Positions 34,251 through 43,300 of a stretch of DNA of 64,000 bases are shown piece after piece; the stretch's first letter is position 1, and every line of letters begins with the position of its first letter. Position numbers and translations under genes: made by a program. Under the pieces are notes generated by a model, which saw only the letters and a list, made by a program, of their open reading frames with translations, was not told where the DNA came from and searched no databases. Origin of the DNA: Runella zeae DSM 19591 (GTDB lineage: Bacteria; Bacteroidota; Bacteroidia; Cytophagales; Spirosomataceae); the NCBI RefSeq assembly GCF_000423565.1, contig NZ_AUIF01000003.1, forward strand, positions 1 through 64,000, written 5' to 3'.

Positions 34251-34302
34251 CCTATGCTTTGCATATATGCCTATGATTTTAGGTATGTAGTGTTGGCATA
34301 GC
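34251..34302. promoter_or_regulatory. CTATGC/GCATAG repeats upstream of the TonB receptor
   Basis: The 138-bp gap before the TonB receptor contains CCTATG at 34251 and 34270 (direct repeats), the palindrome GCATATATGC at 34261-34270, and the inverted GGCATAGC at 34295-34302. ATTTTAGGT also occurs twice nearby. This could be an operator for a metal-responsive repressor; it is a weak, composition-sensitive call. No cobalamin or other riboswitch core is visible. Confidence 0.3.
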
Positions 34303-34342
34303 GAGCTATACGCATCATTATCAATATTTAGCACACAATTCA

Positions 34343-36637
34343 ATGAAAAAAATATATCTACTGCTGGCGTTGGCGCTAGTACAATTTTATGCCTTTGCTC
34401 AAACTGGAAGCATACGAGGAACTGTAACGGTCAAAGGAAAACCGCTGGAGTTTGCAACCGCAGCTCTTAAGGGTACTCAATACGGTACAACCACCAACGA
34501 ACAAGGAGTTTTTGAAATCAAAAACATTAAATACGGGACTTATCAATTGATTATTTCGGCTATTGGCTATCGAAATATCACAAAATCGGTAACGGTGTCG
34601 GAAGCTAAGTTTTTTCAGGAACTTACGTTACAAGGAGAAGAATTAGAAAATTCACTAGCGGAGGTGGTAGTGACAGGTACTATGAAAGAAGTCTCTAAAC
34701 TTGAAAGTGCCGTACCCGTTGAGATTTATACGCCGGTGTTTTTTAAAAGAAATCCCGTCCCCAATTTATTTGAATCTTTACAAAATATCAATGGCATCCG
34801 CCCGCAGCTTAATTGCAATGTATGTAATACTGGCGATATCCACATCAATGGCCTAGAAGGGCCTTATACGATGATTATGATTGACGGAATGCCTATTGTA
34901 TCGGGGCTTTCTACGGTATATGGTTTGAGTGGGATTCCAAGTGCGCTCATTGAACGAGTGGAAGTAGTCAAAGGCCCAGCTTCTACATTGTATGGTTCGG
35001 AAGCCGTTGGAGGGCTTATCAACGTAATTACGAAGAAGCCTTCATCTGCGCCCTTGGTATCGGCTGATGTAATGGGTACTTCTTGGTCCGAATTTAATAC
35101 AGATTTGGGGGTAAAATATAAAGTAGGAGAAAAAGCTCAATCTTTATTTGGGCTGAACTACTTCAATTTCCAACGACCTATTGATAAGAATGGTGATGGT
35201 TTTACGGATATTACCCTCCAAAATCGCATTTCTCTTTTCAATAAAATTAGTTTTGACCGTAAAGACAATCGCGTGTTTTCGATTGGCGGACGCTATGTTT
35301 ATGAAAATCGCTGGGGAGGACAAATGCAATGGACGCCCAAAGACCGTGGCAGCAATGAAGTCTATGCGGAAAGTATTTATACCAAGCGTTGGGAGGTAAT
35401 CGGTGCTTATCAATTGCCTATTCGCGAAAAAATCACTTTTCAATTTTCGGCCAATGGTCACAATCAAGATTCTTACTATGGTACTACTCCTTTTGCAGCT
35501 CAGCAATATATCGGGTTTGGTCAATTTACTTGGGATAAAAAAATAGCAGAAAAGCACGACTTGCTAGTTGGTACGGCTTTGCGCTATACTTACTATGATG
35601 ACAGTACTCCTGCTACAAGCCTTGACAATGTCAATGCTCCTTCAAAAGTAGTATTGCCAGGTATCTTTGCCCAAGACGAGATTTCGCTTTCTGCCAATCA
35701 TAAATTATTGCTCGGGCTACGCTATGATTATAATTCTATCCATGGAAGTATCTTAACCCCTCGCCTTAATTATAAATGGACTTCAGCAGACAAGAAAAAT
35801 GTGTTGAGAGCTAGTTTTGGAAATGGTTATCGAGTAGCCAATGTATTTACAGAAGATCATGCCGCCCTCACAGGAGCTAGAAAAGTAGAATTTACGGAAG
35901 AACTCAAACCTGAGCGTTCGTGGAATGGAAACCTAAACTATGTGCGCAAATTCTTTTTGTCAAATGGCAGTTTTGTTGGGCTTGATGCTACTGCTTTTTA
36001 TACCTTTTTCAACAACCGTATCATCCCTGATTATTTAACCGACCCCAACAAAATCATTTATAGCAATTTAGCGGGAAATGCGGTTTCGAAAGGAATATCT
36101 CTAAATATAGACTTTTCTTTGGCTAATGGTCTGAAAGTGATGACAGGAGCAACAGCCATGGATGTGTTTCAGAGAGAAGATGATGGCGCCGGCAATTTGG
36201 TAAAAATGACTCAATTGCTCACCGAGAAATTTACAGGAGTGTGGTCGGTATCGTATAGTTTTCAACAGATTGGTCTATCTGTAGATTATACTGGAAATCT
36301 TTATGGCCCTATGAAATTGCCCGTGCTTGGGCCATTAGACCCGCGCCCGGAGTATTCGCCTTGGTGGAGTATACAAAACATCCAACTTACCAAGAAATTT
36401 AACAATGGTCTCGAAATCTACGGTGGGGTCAAAAACTTGCTAAACTTTACGCCTACCAAAGATGCGATTGCAAGAGCTTTTGATCCTTTTGATAAAGGAG
36501 TCACCTTTGACGACAATGGACAAGTAGTACCCACCCCCAACAATCCGTATGCACTGACATTCGACCCTTCGTATGTATATGCTCCCAATCAAGGCATTCG
36601 GGCTTTTGCAGGTGTAAGATACAATCTGTTTAAATGA
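34343..36637 (+). CDS. TonB-dependent receptor with CxxC in the plug
   Basis: A 764-residue outer-membrane receptor. Signal peptide: residues 1-19 (IYLLLALALVQFYAFAQ). Residues 20-100 form a carboxypeptidase-like regulatory domain (GSIRGTVTVKGKPLEFATAA, then QYGTTTNEQGVFEIKNIKYG). A TonB-box-like EVVVTGT is at 107-113. The plug domain contains RPQLNCNVCNTGDIHINGLE (Cys158, Cys161), followed by a 22-strand-type barrel; the C-terminal FAGVRYNLFK has the terminal aromatic. The CxxC in the plug and the neighbouring His-rich and thioredoxin genes point to metal (copper, zinc, iron or cobalt) uptake; the substrate is an inference. The downstream thioredoxin gene overlaps it by 4 bp. Confidence 0.9.
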   Translation: MKKIYLLLALALVQFYAFAQTGSIRGTVTVKGKPLEFATAALKGTQYGTTTNEQGVFEIKNIKYGTYQLIISAIGYRNITKSVTVSEAKFFQELTLQGEELENSLAEVVVTGTMKEVSKLESAVPVEIYTPVFFKRNPVPNLFESLQNINGIRPQLNCNVCNTGDIHINGLEGPYTMIMIDGMPIVSGLSTVYGLSGIPSALIERVEVVKGPASTLYGSEAVGGLINVITKKPSSAPLVSADVMGTSWSEFNTDLGVKYKVGEKAQSLFGLNYFNFQRPIDKNGDGFTDITLQNRISLFNKISFDRKDNRVFSIGGRYVYENRWGGQMQWTPKDRGSNEVYAESIYTKRWEVIGAYQLPIREKITFQFSANGHNQDSYYGTTPFAAQQYIGFGQFTWDKKIAEKHDLLVGTALRYTYYDDSTPATSLDNVNAPSKVVLPGIFAQDEISLSANHKLLLGLRYDYNSIHGSILTPRLNYKWTSADKKNVLRASFGNGYRVANVFTEDHAALTGARKVEFTEELKPERSWNGNLNYVRKFFLSNGSFVGLDATAFYTFFNNRIIPDYLTDPNKIIYSNLAGNAVSKGISLNIDFSLANGLKVMTGATAMDVFQREDDGAGNLVKMTQLLTEKFTGVWSVSYSFQQIGLSVDYTGNLYGPMKLPVLGPLDPRPEYSPWWSIQNIQLTKKFNNGLEIYGGVKNLLNFTPTKDAIARAFDPFDKGVTFDDNGQVVPTPNNPYALTFDPSYVYAPNQGIRAFAGVRYNLFK

Positions 36638-37113
36638 AAAAATACTGCTGGATTATAATAGTAGCTTGTTGTAGCTTGAGCCTTGGCAACCATTCTGCCA
36701 AGGCTCAAGCTGTGCAATGGACTTCTTTTGAGCATCTAAGTGATAGTTTGAGGAAAGAAAGAAAACCATTGTTGGTATTTATACATACTGATTGGTGCAA
36801 ATACTGTAAGGTAATGGAAACCAAAACATTCAAAGAGCCATTGCTTGCTGATGCTTTAAACAAGGATTTTTATTGCCTGTCGCTAAATGCTGAAGAAACC
36901 AAGTCTTTAGTGTTTTTAAATAGAAAATATAAATTTAAGCCTACTGGCGTAAATACGGGAATACACGAACTAGCCGAAGTGCTAGGCACTGAGCAGGGCA
37001 AACTCACTTTCCCCACTATGGTGCTTTTTGACCAAAATCTTCAATTGCAGGGCAGAATAGTAGGGGTAATGACAGCCAAGCAGCTACAACAGTTGTGTGA
37101 GCAAATGGACTGA
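36634..37113 (+). CDS. Periplasmic thioredoxin-fold protein
   Basis: A 159-residue secreted thioredoxin-like protein (DUF255/thioredoxin_7 type). Signal peptide: KYCWIIIVACCSLSLGNHSAKAQ. The active site is Cys55/Cys58 in IHTDWCKYCKVMETKTF. Its ATG lies within the last codons of the TonB receptor (ATGA overlap), so expression is coupled. A perfect 16-bp inverted repeat lies inside its signal-peptide codons. It could keep the receptor CxxC or a captured metal in the reduced state (inference). Confidence 0.85.
   Translation: MKKYCWIIIVACCSLSLGNHSAKAQAVQWTSFEHLSDSLRKERKPLLVFIHTDWCKYCKVMETKTFKEPLLADALNKDFYCLSLNAEETKSLVFLNRKYKFKPTGVNTGIHELAEVLGTEQGKLTFPTMVLFDQNLQLQGRIVGVMTAKQLQQLCEQMD
36673..36711. 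repeat. Perfect 16-bp inverted repeat inside a coding region
   Basis: AGCTTGAGCCTTGGCA (36673-36688) pairs perfectly with TGCCAAGGCTCAAGCT (36696-36711) around a 7-nt loop. It covers codons for the signal peptide of the thioredoxin-like protein, about 40 nt after its ATG, and no T run follows. Confidence 0.8.
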
Positions 37114-37174
37114 TTTTTGTCATTGGAGAAATGTAAGTGAGGCACCTATTTTGTAAAACTTTTGTTTTTACACT

Positions 37175-37573
37175 ATGCCAAAACTAATCGAAACTCGCGC
37201 TGATGTAGAATTGATGGTGAATCAATTCTACCAAAAAATTCGTCAAGATGCTGAATTGGGACCTATCTTTGATGAAGTAGCTCAGGTAGACTGGGATGTA
37301 CATCTGCCTAAAATGTATGATTTCTGGGAAGGAATATTGTTTGGTACGCTCAATTATGCAGGCAGACCTATGCCTCCTCATTTTAGATTGACCCAAAAAC
37401 ATACCCTAACACCCGTCCATTTTGATCGTTGGTTGGCGCTCTTTTTTGAAAATGTAGATGACCTTTTTGAAGGTGACAAAGCACAAGAAGTGAAATATCG
37501 AGCCTATAGTATTGCGACAATTATGAACAATCGAGTACAACAAGTAAATGCTCAAATGGAGTTCGAAAACTGA
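37175..37573 (+). CDS. Group III truncated haemoglobin
   Basis: A 132-residue single-domain globin. The pattern ETRADVELMVNQFYQKIRQD, PKMYDFWEGILFGTLNYAGR and PPHFRLTQKHTLTPVHFDRW resembles group III (P-type, CtrHb-like) truncated haemoglobins, which bind O2, NO or cyanide. It has no membrane segment and is cytoplasmic. It lies 61 bp after the thioredoxin-like gene on the same strand. A weak TTG-N21-TATTTTG element (37123-37153) precedes it. Confidence 0.85.
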   Translation: MPKLIETRADVELMVNQFYQKIRQDAELGPIFDEVAQVDWDVHLPKMYDFWEGILFGTLNYAGRPMPPHFRLTQKHTLTPVHFDRWLALFFENVDDLFEGDKAQEVKYRAYSIATIMNNRVQQVNAQMEFEN

Positions 37574-37678
37574 TTTTGAATCTATTACAAAAGTGTACTA
37601 TTTTAGGTAAATTTTGTAATGATGAAGTTTTTTGTTGTACTATTGAAAGAATATTAATATATAACTAATTGGTATTCA

Positions 37679-37710
37679 TTGACTTGAATTGTATTTATTT
37701 TATATCTTTG
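37679..37710 (+). promoter_or_regulatory. Promoter of the glycogen-binding-like gene
   Basis: TTG at 37679-37681, 21-nt spacer, TATCTTTG at 37703-37710 (perfect -7 box). It lies about 30 bp before the ATG at 37741. Confidence 0.65.
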
Positions 37711-37740
37711 TGGCGCAAACCAAAATAACCAAAAAACACT

Positions 37741-38052
37741 ATGGCGATTGCAAAGCAAGTATTGAAAAGCAAACCTGTTTGTAAAGTAACGTTCTCACTT
37801 TCTGCTGATAGAGTGGCTGACGCGAAAGAGGTTGCAGTATTGGGTGAGTTTAATGGTTGGGCTACTGAGGCCGCTACAAAATTGAAAAAACAAAAAGATG
37901 GTTCATACAAAGCTACTGTAGAATTAGAAACTGGAAAAGAATACGCTTTCCGTTATTTGATTGACGGTGCTACTTGGACCAACGACGAAGCGGCAGATAA
38001 ATATATCCCTAGCGGTGTATCTAACGAAGAAAATTCAGTAGTAGTACTGTAG
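37741..38052 (+). CDS. Isoamylase early-set (CBM48-like) domain protein
   Basis: A 103-residue stand-alone early-set beta-sandwich. VCKVTFSLSADRVADAKEVA, then VLGEFNGWATEAATKLKK and the YAFRYLIDGATWTNDEAADK stretch match the CBM48/AMPK glycogen-binding family (FNxW motif). No signal peptide is visible, so it is probably cytoplasmic. A single-gene unit with its own promoter and terminator. A role in glycogen or starch binding is inferred from the fold. Confidence 0.82.
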   Translation: MAIAKQVLKSKPVCKVTFSLSADRVADAKEVAVLGEFNGWATEAATKLKKQKDGSYKATVELETGKEYAFRYLIDGATWTNDEAADKYIPSGVSNEENSVVVL

Positions 38053-38077
38053 TTTTGGAGACAAAAGCCTTTCTATC

Positions 38078-38112
38078 AAAAAAGCCTCGTTCATCACAAA
38101 CGAGGCTTTTTT
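38078..38112. terminator. Bidirectional terminator between convergent genes
   Basis: AAAAAAGCCTCGT (38078-38090) pairs perfectly with ACGAGGCTTTTTT (38100-38112). It serves the CBM48-like gene on the plus strand and probably the Dpm1-like gene on the minus strand. Confidence 0.9.
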
Positions 38113-38134
38113 GTTTCCCTAACCCTGTATTTTA

Positions 38135-38914
38135 CTATACCATTTCGGTCACTTGTAAAATCTTGATCGGTTGGGGTTCATTATGACGGATATAGGTTTT
38201 AAAAAAACTACGTATTTTTAAATACAAAACACCCAAAACTGCTTCTTTGAAAATCTTTGTCGACATTTTGGATTCTCCTCTGGTACGGTCAGTAAAAATA
38301 ATTGGCACTTCGGTGAGTTTGTAGCCATATTTCCAAGCATTAAACTTCATTTCGATTTGAAAAGCGTAGCCCACAAATCTAATATGGTCTAATCCAATGC
38401 CTTGTAATACTTCACGCTTATAGCAAATAAAACCCGCAGTAGGATCCATGATATCGACTCCCATTACAAAACGAACATATACGCCCGCAAAATAAGACAT
38501 CAATACCCGGCCCATTGGCCAATTGACTACATTTACGCCTTTGATATATCGTGAACCGATAGCGACATCATGACCTTCGACAGCACAAGCCTCATAAAGG
38601 CGTACGAGGTCGTTGGGATTATGAGAAAAATCGGCATCCATTTCAAACATGTATCGATACCCTTCTTTGAGCGCCCATTTGAAACCATGAATGTAGGCCG
38701 TACCTAGCCCTTGTTTGCCTTTGCGCTCAAGCAAATGAAGCTGACCGCTAAATTCACTTTGGAGTTGTTTTACTTTCAAAGCTGTACCATCTGGCGAACC
38801 GTCATCAACAATTAAAATATCAAAAGGCTGTGCCAAGCTAAATACGTTACGGACAATAGCTTCGATGTTTTCAATTTCGTTGTAAGTTGGAATCACTACC
38901 ACACATTCTTTCAT
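38135..38914 (-). CDS. Polyprenol-phosphate mannosyltransferase-like (Dpm1-type) GT2
   Basis: A 259-residue GT2 of the dolichol/polyprenol-phosphate mannose synthase type. ECVVVIPTYNEIENIEAIV opens the protein, and DILIVDDGSPDG, FEMDADFSHNP (DAD motif), AIGSRYIKG and DPTAGFICYKREVLQ follow in the expected order. There is no multi-helix C-terminal domain, so it is the short bacterial type. The longer frame to 38947 would add MLCIIPNPFKA, which does not fit the family; the ATG at 38914 is chosen. It would charge undecaprenyl phosphate with mannose or a similar sugar. Confidence 0.88.
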   Translation of the reverse strand: MKECVVVIPTYNEIENIEAIVRNVFSLAQPFDILIVDDGSPDGTALKVKQLQSEFSGQLHLLERKGKQGLGTAYIHGFKWALKEGYRYMFEMDADFSHNPNDLVRLYEACAVEGHDVAIGSRYIKGVNVVNWPMGRVLMSYFAGVYVRFVMGVDIMDPTAGFICYKREVLQGIGLDHIRFVGYAFQIEMKFNAWKYGYKLTEVPIIFTDRTRGESKMSTKIFKEAVLGVLYLKIRSFFKTYIRHNEPQPIKILQVTEMV

Positions 38915-39007
38915 AGCTTTAAACGGGTTTGGGATGATACAAAGCACTAATACAAAAACGATTCCAAACTTGGGTAAGTGTGCTCAGGGTACGTTAAAAA
39001 AAGTTAA

Positions 39008-40048
39008 TTATAAAGCCGATGTGGTTGCAAACTCCTTAACGGTGTCGATAAAGCATCTTACTTTGTCGGGATTGGTATCTGGATAAACACCATGACCCAG
39101 ATTTGCAATGTAGCGCTGAGTTCCAAATGCTTCAATCATATTACGGACTTCTTTCCTAATTTGGTCATAGGAAGCATACAAAACGCAAGGATCTAAATTG
39201 CCTTGTAAAGTTTTGTTTGGTACCAACATTCGTGATTCGGTAGGATCCATATTCCAATCTAATCCAACTACAGAGCAATTGAGATTACCGATTTCTTGAC
39301 GGGCAAAAAAAGCTCCTTTGGCAAAAACTGTCACTGGTGCTTCTGAAATGGCATCGCAAATCTGTTTTATATAAGGTAGTGAATACTCGCGGTATTGAGC
39401 GGGTGATAAAATACCCGCCCAAGAGTCAAAAATTTGTACAAGATTGGCTCCTGCGGCAATTTGAGCTTTTAGATAAGCAATCGTGCTATCGGTGATTTTT
39501 TGTAATAGTTTATGCGAAAATTCAGGGTCTGCGTACAAGGCTTTTTTTGCCACTGAAAAAGTCTTAGAGCCTCTTCCCTCAATCATATAGCAGAAGATAG
39601 TAAATGGCGCTCCGGCAAATCCGATTAGAGGGACGCGGCCATCTAGTTCTCGTTTTACGATTTTGATAGCGTCCAGTACGTAGGCTAAATCAGCTTCAGG
39701 TTCAGCAATACGTAGACTGTCAATATCGGCCACTGATTGCACTACTTTAGGGAATACAGGCCCTTTCTTTTCTTCCATTTCATAAGGAAGCCCCATCGCT
39801 TCGGGTATGACTAATATGTCTGAGAAAATGATGGCACCATCTACCCCTAGCAAATCCACGGGTTGGATCGTCACTTCGGCGGCTAGCTCGGGATTGGTAG
39901 CGAGTTTAATAAAACTTCCGGCTTTTTCGCGCACTGCGCGGTATTCGGCCAATATACGCCCTGCTTGGCGCATCATCCAAACCGGTACTCTTTCGGTTTG
40001 TTCTCCGCGTGCGGCACGCAGAAGTAAGTCGTTTTTTAGTGATTCCAT
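39008..40048 (-). CDS. hemE: Uroporphyrinogen decarboxylase
   Basis: A 346-residue HemE that converts uroporphyrinogen III to coproporphyrinogen III in haem synthesis. The N-terminal signature [11 protein letters not shown] and the Arg/Asp residues of [18 protein letters not shown] are clear, and [20 protein letters not shown] and [12 protein letters not shown] are also family blocks. No other hem genes are nearby. A minus-strand CAAATGTA at 40053-40060 (TACATTTG on the minus strand) lies 4 nt before the ATG, which would make the transcript nearly leaderless; the -33 element is not clear. Confidence 0.96.
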   Translation of the reverse strand: MESLKNDLLLRAARGEQTERVPVWMMRQAGRILAEYRAVREKAGSFIKLATNPELAAEVTIQPVDLLGVDGAIIFSDILVIPEAMGLPYEMEEKKGPVFPKVVQSVADIDSLRIAEPEADLAYVLDAIKIVKRELDGRVPLIGFAGAPFTIFCYMIEGRGSKTFSVAKKALYADPEFSHKLLQKITDSTIAYLKAQIAAGANLVQIFDSWAGILSPAQYREYSLPYIKQICDAISEAPVTVFAKGAFFARQEIGNLNCSVVGLDWNMDPTESRMLVPNKTLQGNLDPCVLYASYDQIRKEVRNMIEAFGTQRYIANLGHGVYPDTNPDKVRCFIDTVKEFATTSAL

Positions 40049-40397
40049 GATGCAAATGTACGAAGAAGCTAGATGCTGGGATGGACAACAAAGAGAAATG
40101 TAACGCCTTTTTCTACTATTAAATCAAATGAAAAATCAGAATGTTTTAGAAAATTGGGGATAATTAATCTCTAAGGAATACTACAAAGGAATAATAGCCT
40201 ACTGTTTTTGAAGAAAATAGCGTAAATATTTTTAGGAGCAAAATGGGGCTAAATATGGCTTTTTTGCCCACAAATTGCGTTTTTAGAAAGTGGCTTCCTA
40301 TATTTACCTCACTTTCAATAAAATTTTTTTTCTACTCAAAGACGATTGGCAAGGTTTTAGCCGTTAAGGATTTGAGTACGCTGACCGTTGAAGAATC
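40049..40397. other. Intergenic region between hemE and sprA
   Basis: About 350 bp between divergent genes. The minus-strand TACATTTG (40053-40060) may be the hemE -7 box. I see no clear plus-strand promoter for sprA: TATCTTTG at 40448-40455 lies inside sprA without a -33 box. No RNA gene is visible, and a short frame at 40243-40437 lacks family features. Confidence 0.5.
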
Positions 40398-43300
40398 GTG
40401 GGCCTTATTAACAAAAACCTATACCTTATTTCAATAACATCATTCGCTATCTTTGGGTTGTCATGCTTTCTATGGCTGACTAGCCAAGAGGCTGTGGCTC
40501 AGTCACAACCTACCAATAGACGAACCACTACGCCCGATACCAGTCATAGCAATCGCCAAAGCCGCAGACTGTTGTACTCGACTTGGATGGATCGATTTGG
40601 TAATCGGTTTAACTATGTACCCTCACGTTCATCGCTTTATTTGCGCGACCCCAAAAGCCTCTCCAATGAATTTCGCTTAGATTCTACGGGTCGTATGTCG
40701 GTTTATGAACGCATTGGAGATACTAAATTGCCTCCCCTGAATTATCGTAATCCATTGACGATGAGTTATGAAGACTTTCAAAAACTACAAGATAAGCGAG
40801 TTTTTGAATATCTACGTCGCGAATACTCAGCCAAGCAAGATGGTAAAGGAGCACTTGGGGCTAGAGGACTTCTTCCTAAATTGGATTTGCCTCCAGGATT
40901 TGATCGGGTTTTTGGAAGTAATATTGTCGATTTCAAACCCAATGGTTTCGTATTGTTAGATTTTGGAGTAATTAACCAAAAAAACCAAGATCCTAATATC
41001 CCGATTCGGCAACGAAATCAGACCAACTTCTTATTTAATGAGCAAATTAACATCAACTTCAACGGAAAGATTGGAGATAAACTTGGGATGTTGACTAATT
41101 TCGATACTAAGTCGAGCTTCAACTTTGAAAACCAACTCAAATTGGATTACCGCCCCGGGAAGGCTAATTTACCTACCACTCCCAATGTACCCAATGTACC
41201 GGGAATGGGCCAAACGGGCGTAGGAGGACTAGGCCAAAATAGTACTTTTGGTCAGGGGTTCGGCCCTCAGAGTTATATTCCTGAAAATGAGAGTATCATT
41301 CAAGGGGTGCAGGCGGGGAATGTCAATTGGCAATTGCCTTCTCAGTTGATTCCAGGAGTTCAAAATCTATTTGGCGCAAAAGTTGATTTACGCTTTGGAC
41401 GTTTAACAGCTACAGTAGTAGCATCTCAGCAGCGTAGCCGTCAGCAATGTATTACCTTGCGAGGTGGCGTTCAAAACCGTGCTTTTGAGATTCGGGCTGA
41501 TGCTTATGACGAAAACCGACACTTTTTTCTAGGATACTTTTTTAGAAATAATTACGAAAGATGGCTTGGTAACTTGCCCATGATTATGTCGGGCATAACA
41601 GTCACACGTCTAGAAGTGTACGTCACCAACCGTACAAACAATACCGAGACACTACGTAATATAGTCGGTTTTTCGGACTTAGGAGAATCTACTCCTGCCA
41701 ATACCACCAATCCAAACTTGCAACCAATCTCAGCAAACCAACCTATCAATAATAGAAGCAATGGGTTGTTTGCAAAAGTGACCACTGATAGCGAACTCCG
41801 AGAAGCTGATAAAACAAGCTTTGCGCTTGATAGCCGTTACAATCTTCAGCGGGGTACGGATTATGACCTGTTACGTGGAGCGCGTAAACTCTCCGAACGT
41901 GAATATAAGTTTCAGCCTGAGCTGGGTTACATATCATTGCTAACGCCTCTACGCAACGATGAAATATTGGCAGTAGCCTATGAGTACACCTTCAACGGCC
42001 AAAAATACAAAGTAGGAGAGCTCACCGAAGATTATCAATCTCGTCGCGATGATGAAGTTTTGGTACTTAAACTATTGAAGTCTTCAACGATTCGTAATAA
42101 CACGGCTCATCCTATGTGGAATTTGATGATGAAAAACATTTATTCATTGAATACCACTCAGGTTGCTAAACAAAACTTTCAGCTGAGAGTCATTTATAAA
42201 GATGATTTAACAGGGATTGACAATCCTAACCTACAAGAAGGGCCTATTGCCAATATCCCATTGGTGAAGGTAATGGGACTTGATAGACTCAATTCTTTAA
42301 ATGACCCTGTCTTTGATAGCCAAAGAAATCCCGTGGGAGATGGAAACTTCGATTTTATTGAAGGAGTCACGATAGATAGCCGTATGGGACGAGTAATATT
42401 CCCGGTTTTGGAACCATTTGGTACTAACCTTGCTAAACAGTTTGTAGGGCAGGAAGTTTTGGCTAATAAGTATATTTTTAATGAGCTTTATCGGAGTACA
42501 CAGATTGACGCACAGCAGATTACTGAAAAAAATAAATATTTTCTGAAAGGCTCTTTTCAAGGAGCCGCAGGGGGTTCTACGGTTCAATTACCCTTTGGAG
42601 TATCCGACAAATCTGTAACAGTAAGAGCAGGTGGCGTACAGCTACAGCAAGGTATTGACTATAGTGTAGAGGGGCAATCGGGAGCGGTACGTATCATCAA
42701 TGAAAGCGTCACTAACTCCGGCCGTGATATTGAAATATGCTACGAGCAGCCTGATTTGTTTCAAAATCAAATCAGGACACTGCTCGGAACACGCCTCAAC
42801 TACACCGTCAACCGTGATATGCAAGTAGGCGTAACTGCTATGAGGTTGAGAGAAACGCCGCCTGGTTTTTTGACCCGCGCTTCTTTGGGCAACGACCCCG
42901 TCAGTAACTCAATCATTGGCGCAGATTTGACGTTTCGCAAAGAGTCTCGGTTGTTGACAAAACTGCTTGATAAGCTCCCTTTGCTCGAAACCAAAGAAAT
43001 ATCAAGTGTGCAGTTTCAGGGAGAGGTGGCACAATCGTTTGCTGGTTTGCATCCGCAAGTTCGAAACCGAATTTACATTGACGATTTTGAGGCGGCTCGT
43101 ACGCAGTTTGACCTTACACGTCAGCCCAACCGTTGGCGATTAGGAGCTACGCCAGCGCAATTCCCTCAAGGTACGCCTACTGACCCACTCCCATACGCTT
43201 ATAATCGTGCTAAAATTTCGGCTTATACAATTGATATATCTTTTTCGCCGCAAGCGCAAGCGGGATTGCGTCAGCGACCACAAAATATTACGCCTCAGGA

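Noticed and set aside
34206-34342. Cobalamin riboswitch upstream of the TonB receptor
   Set aside because: No B12-box (GCCACTG-like) or expected core structure is present.
29452-40319. 14-mer ACCTCACTTTCAAT at 29452 and 40306
   Set aside because: A few chance 14-mer matches are expected; neither place has a supporting structure.
40243-40437. 64-codon plus-strand frame between hemE and sprA
   Set aside because: It overlaps the sprA start in another frame and shows no signal peptide, domain or conserved pattern.
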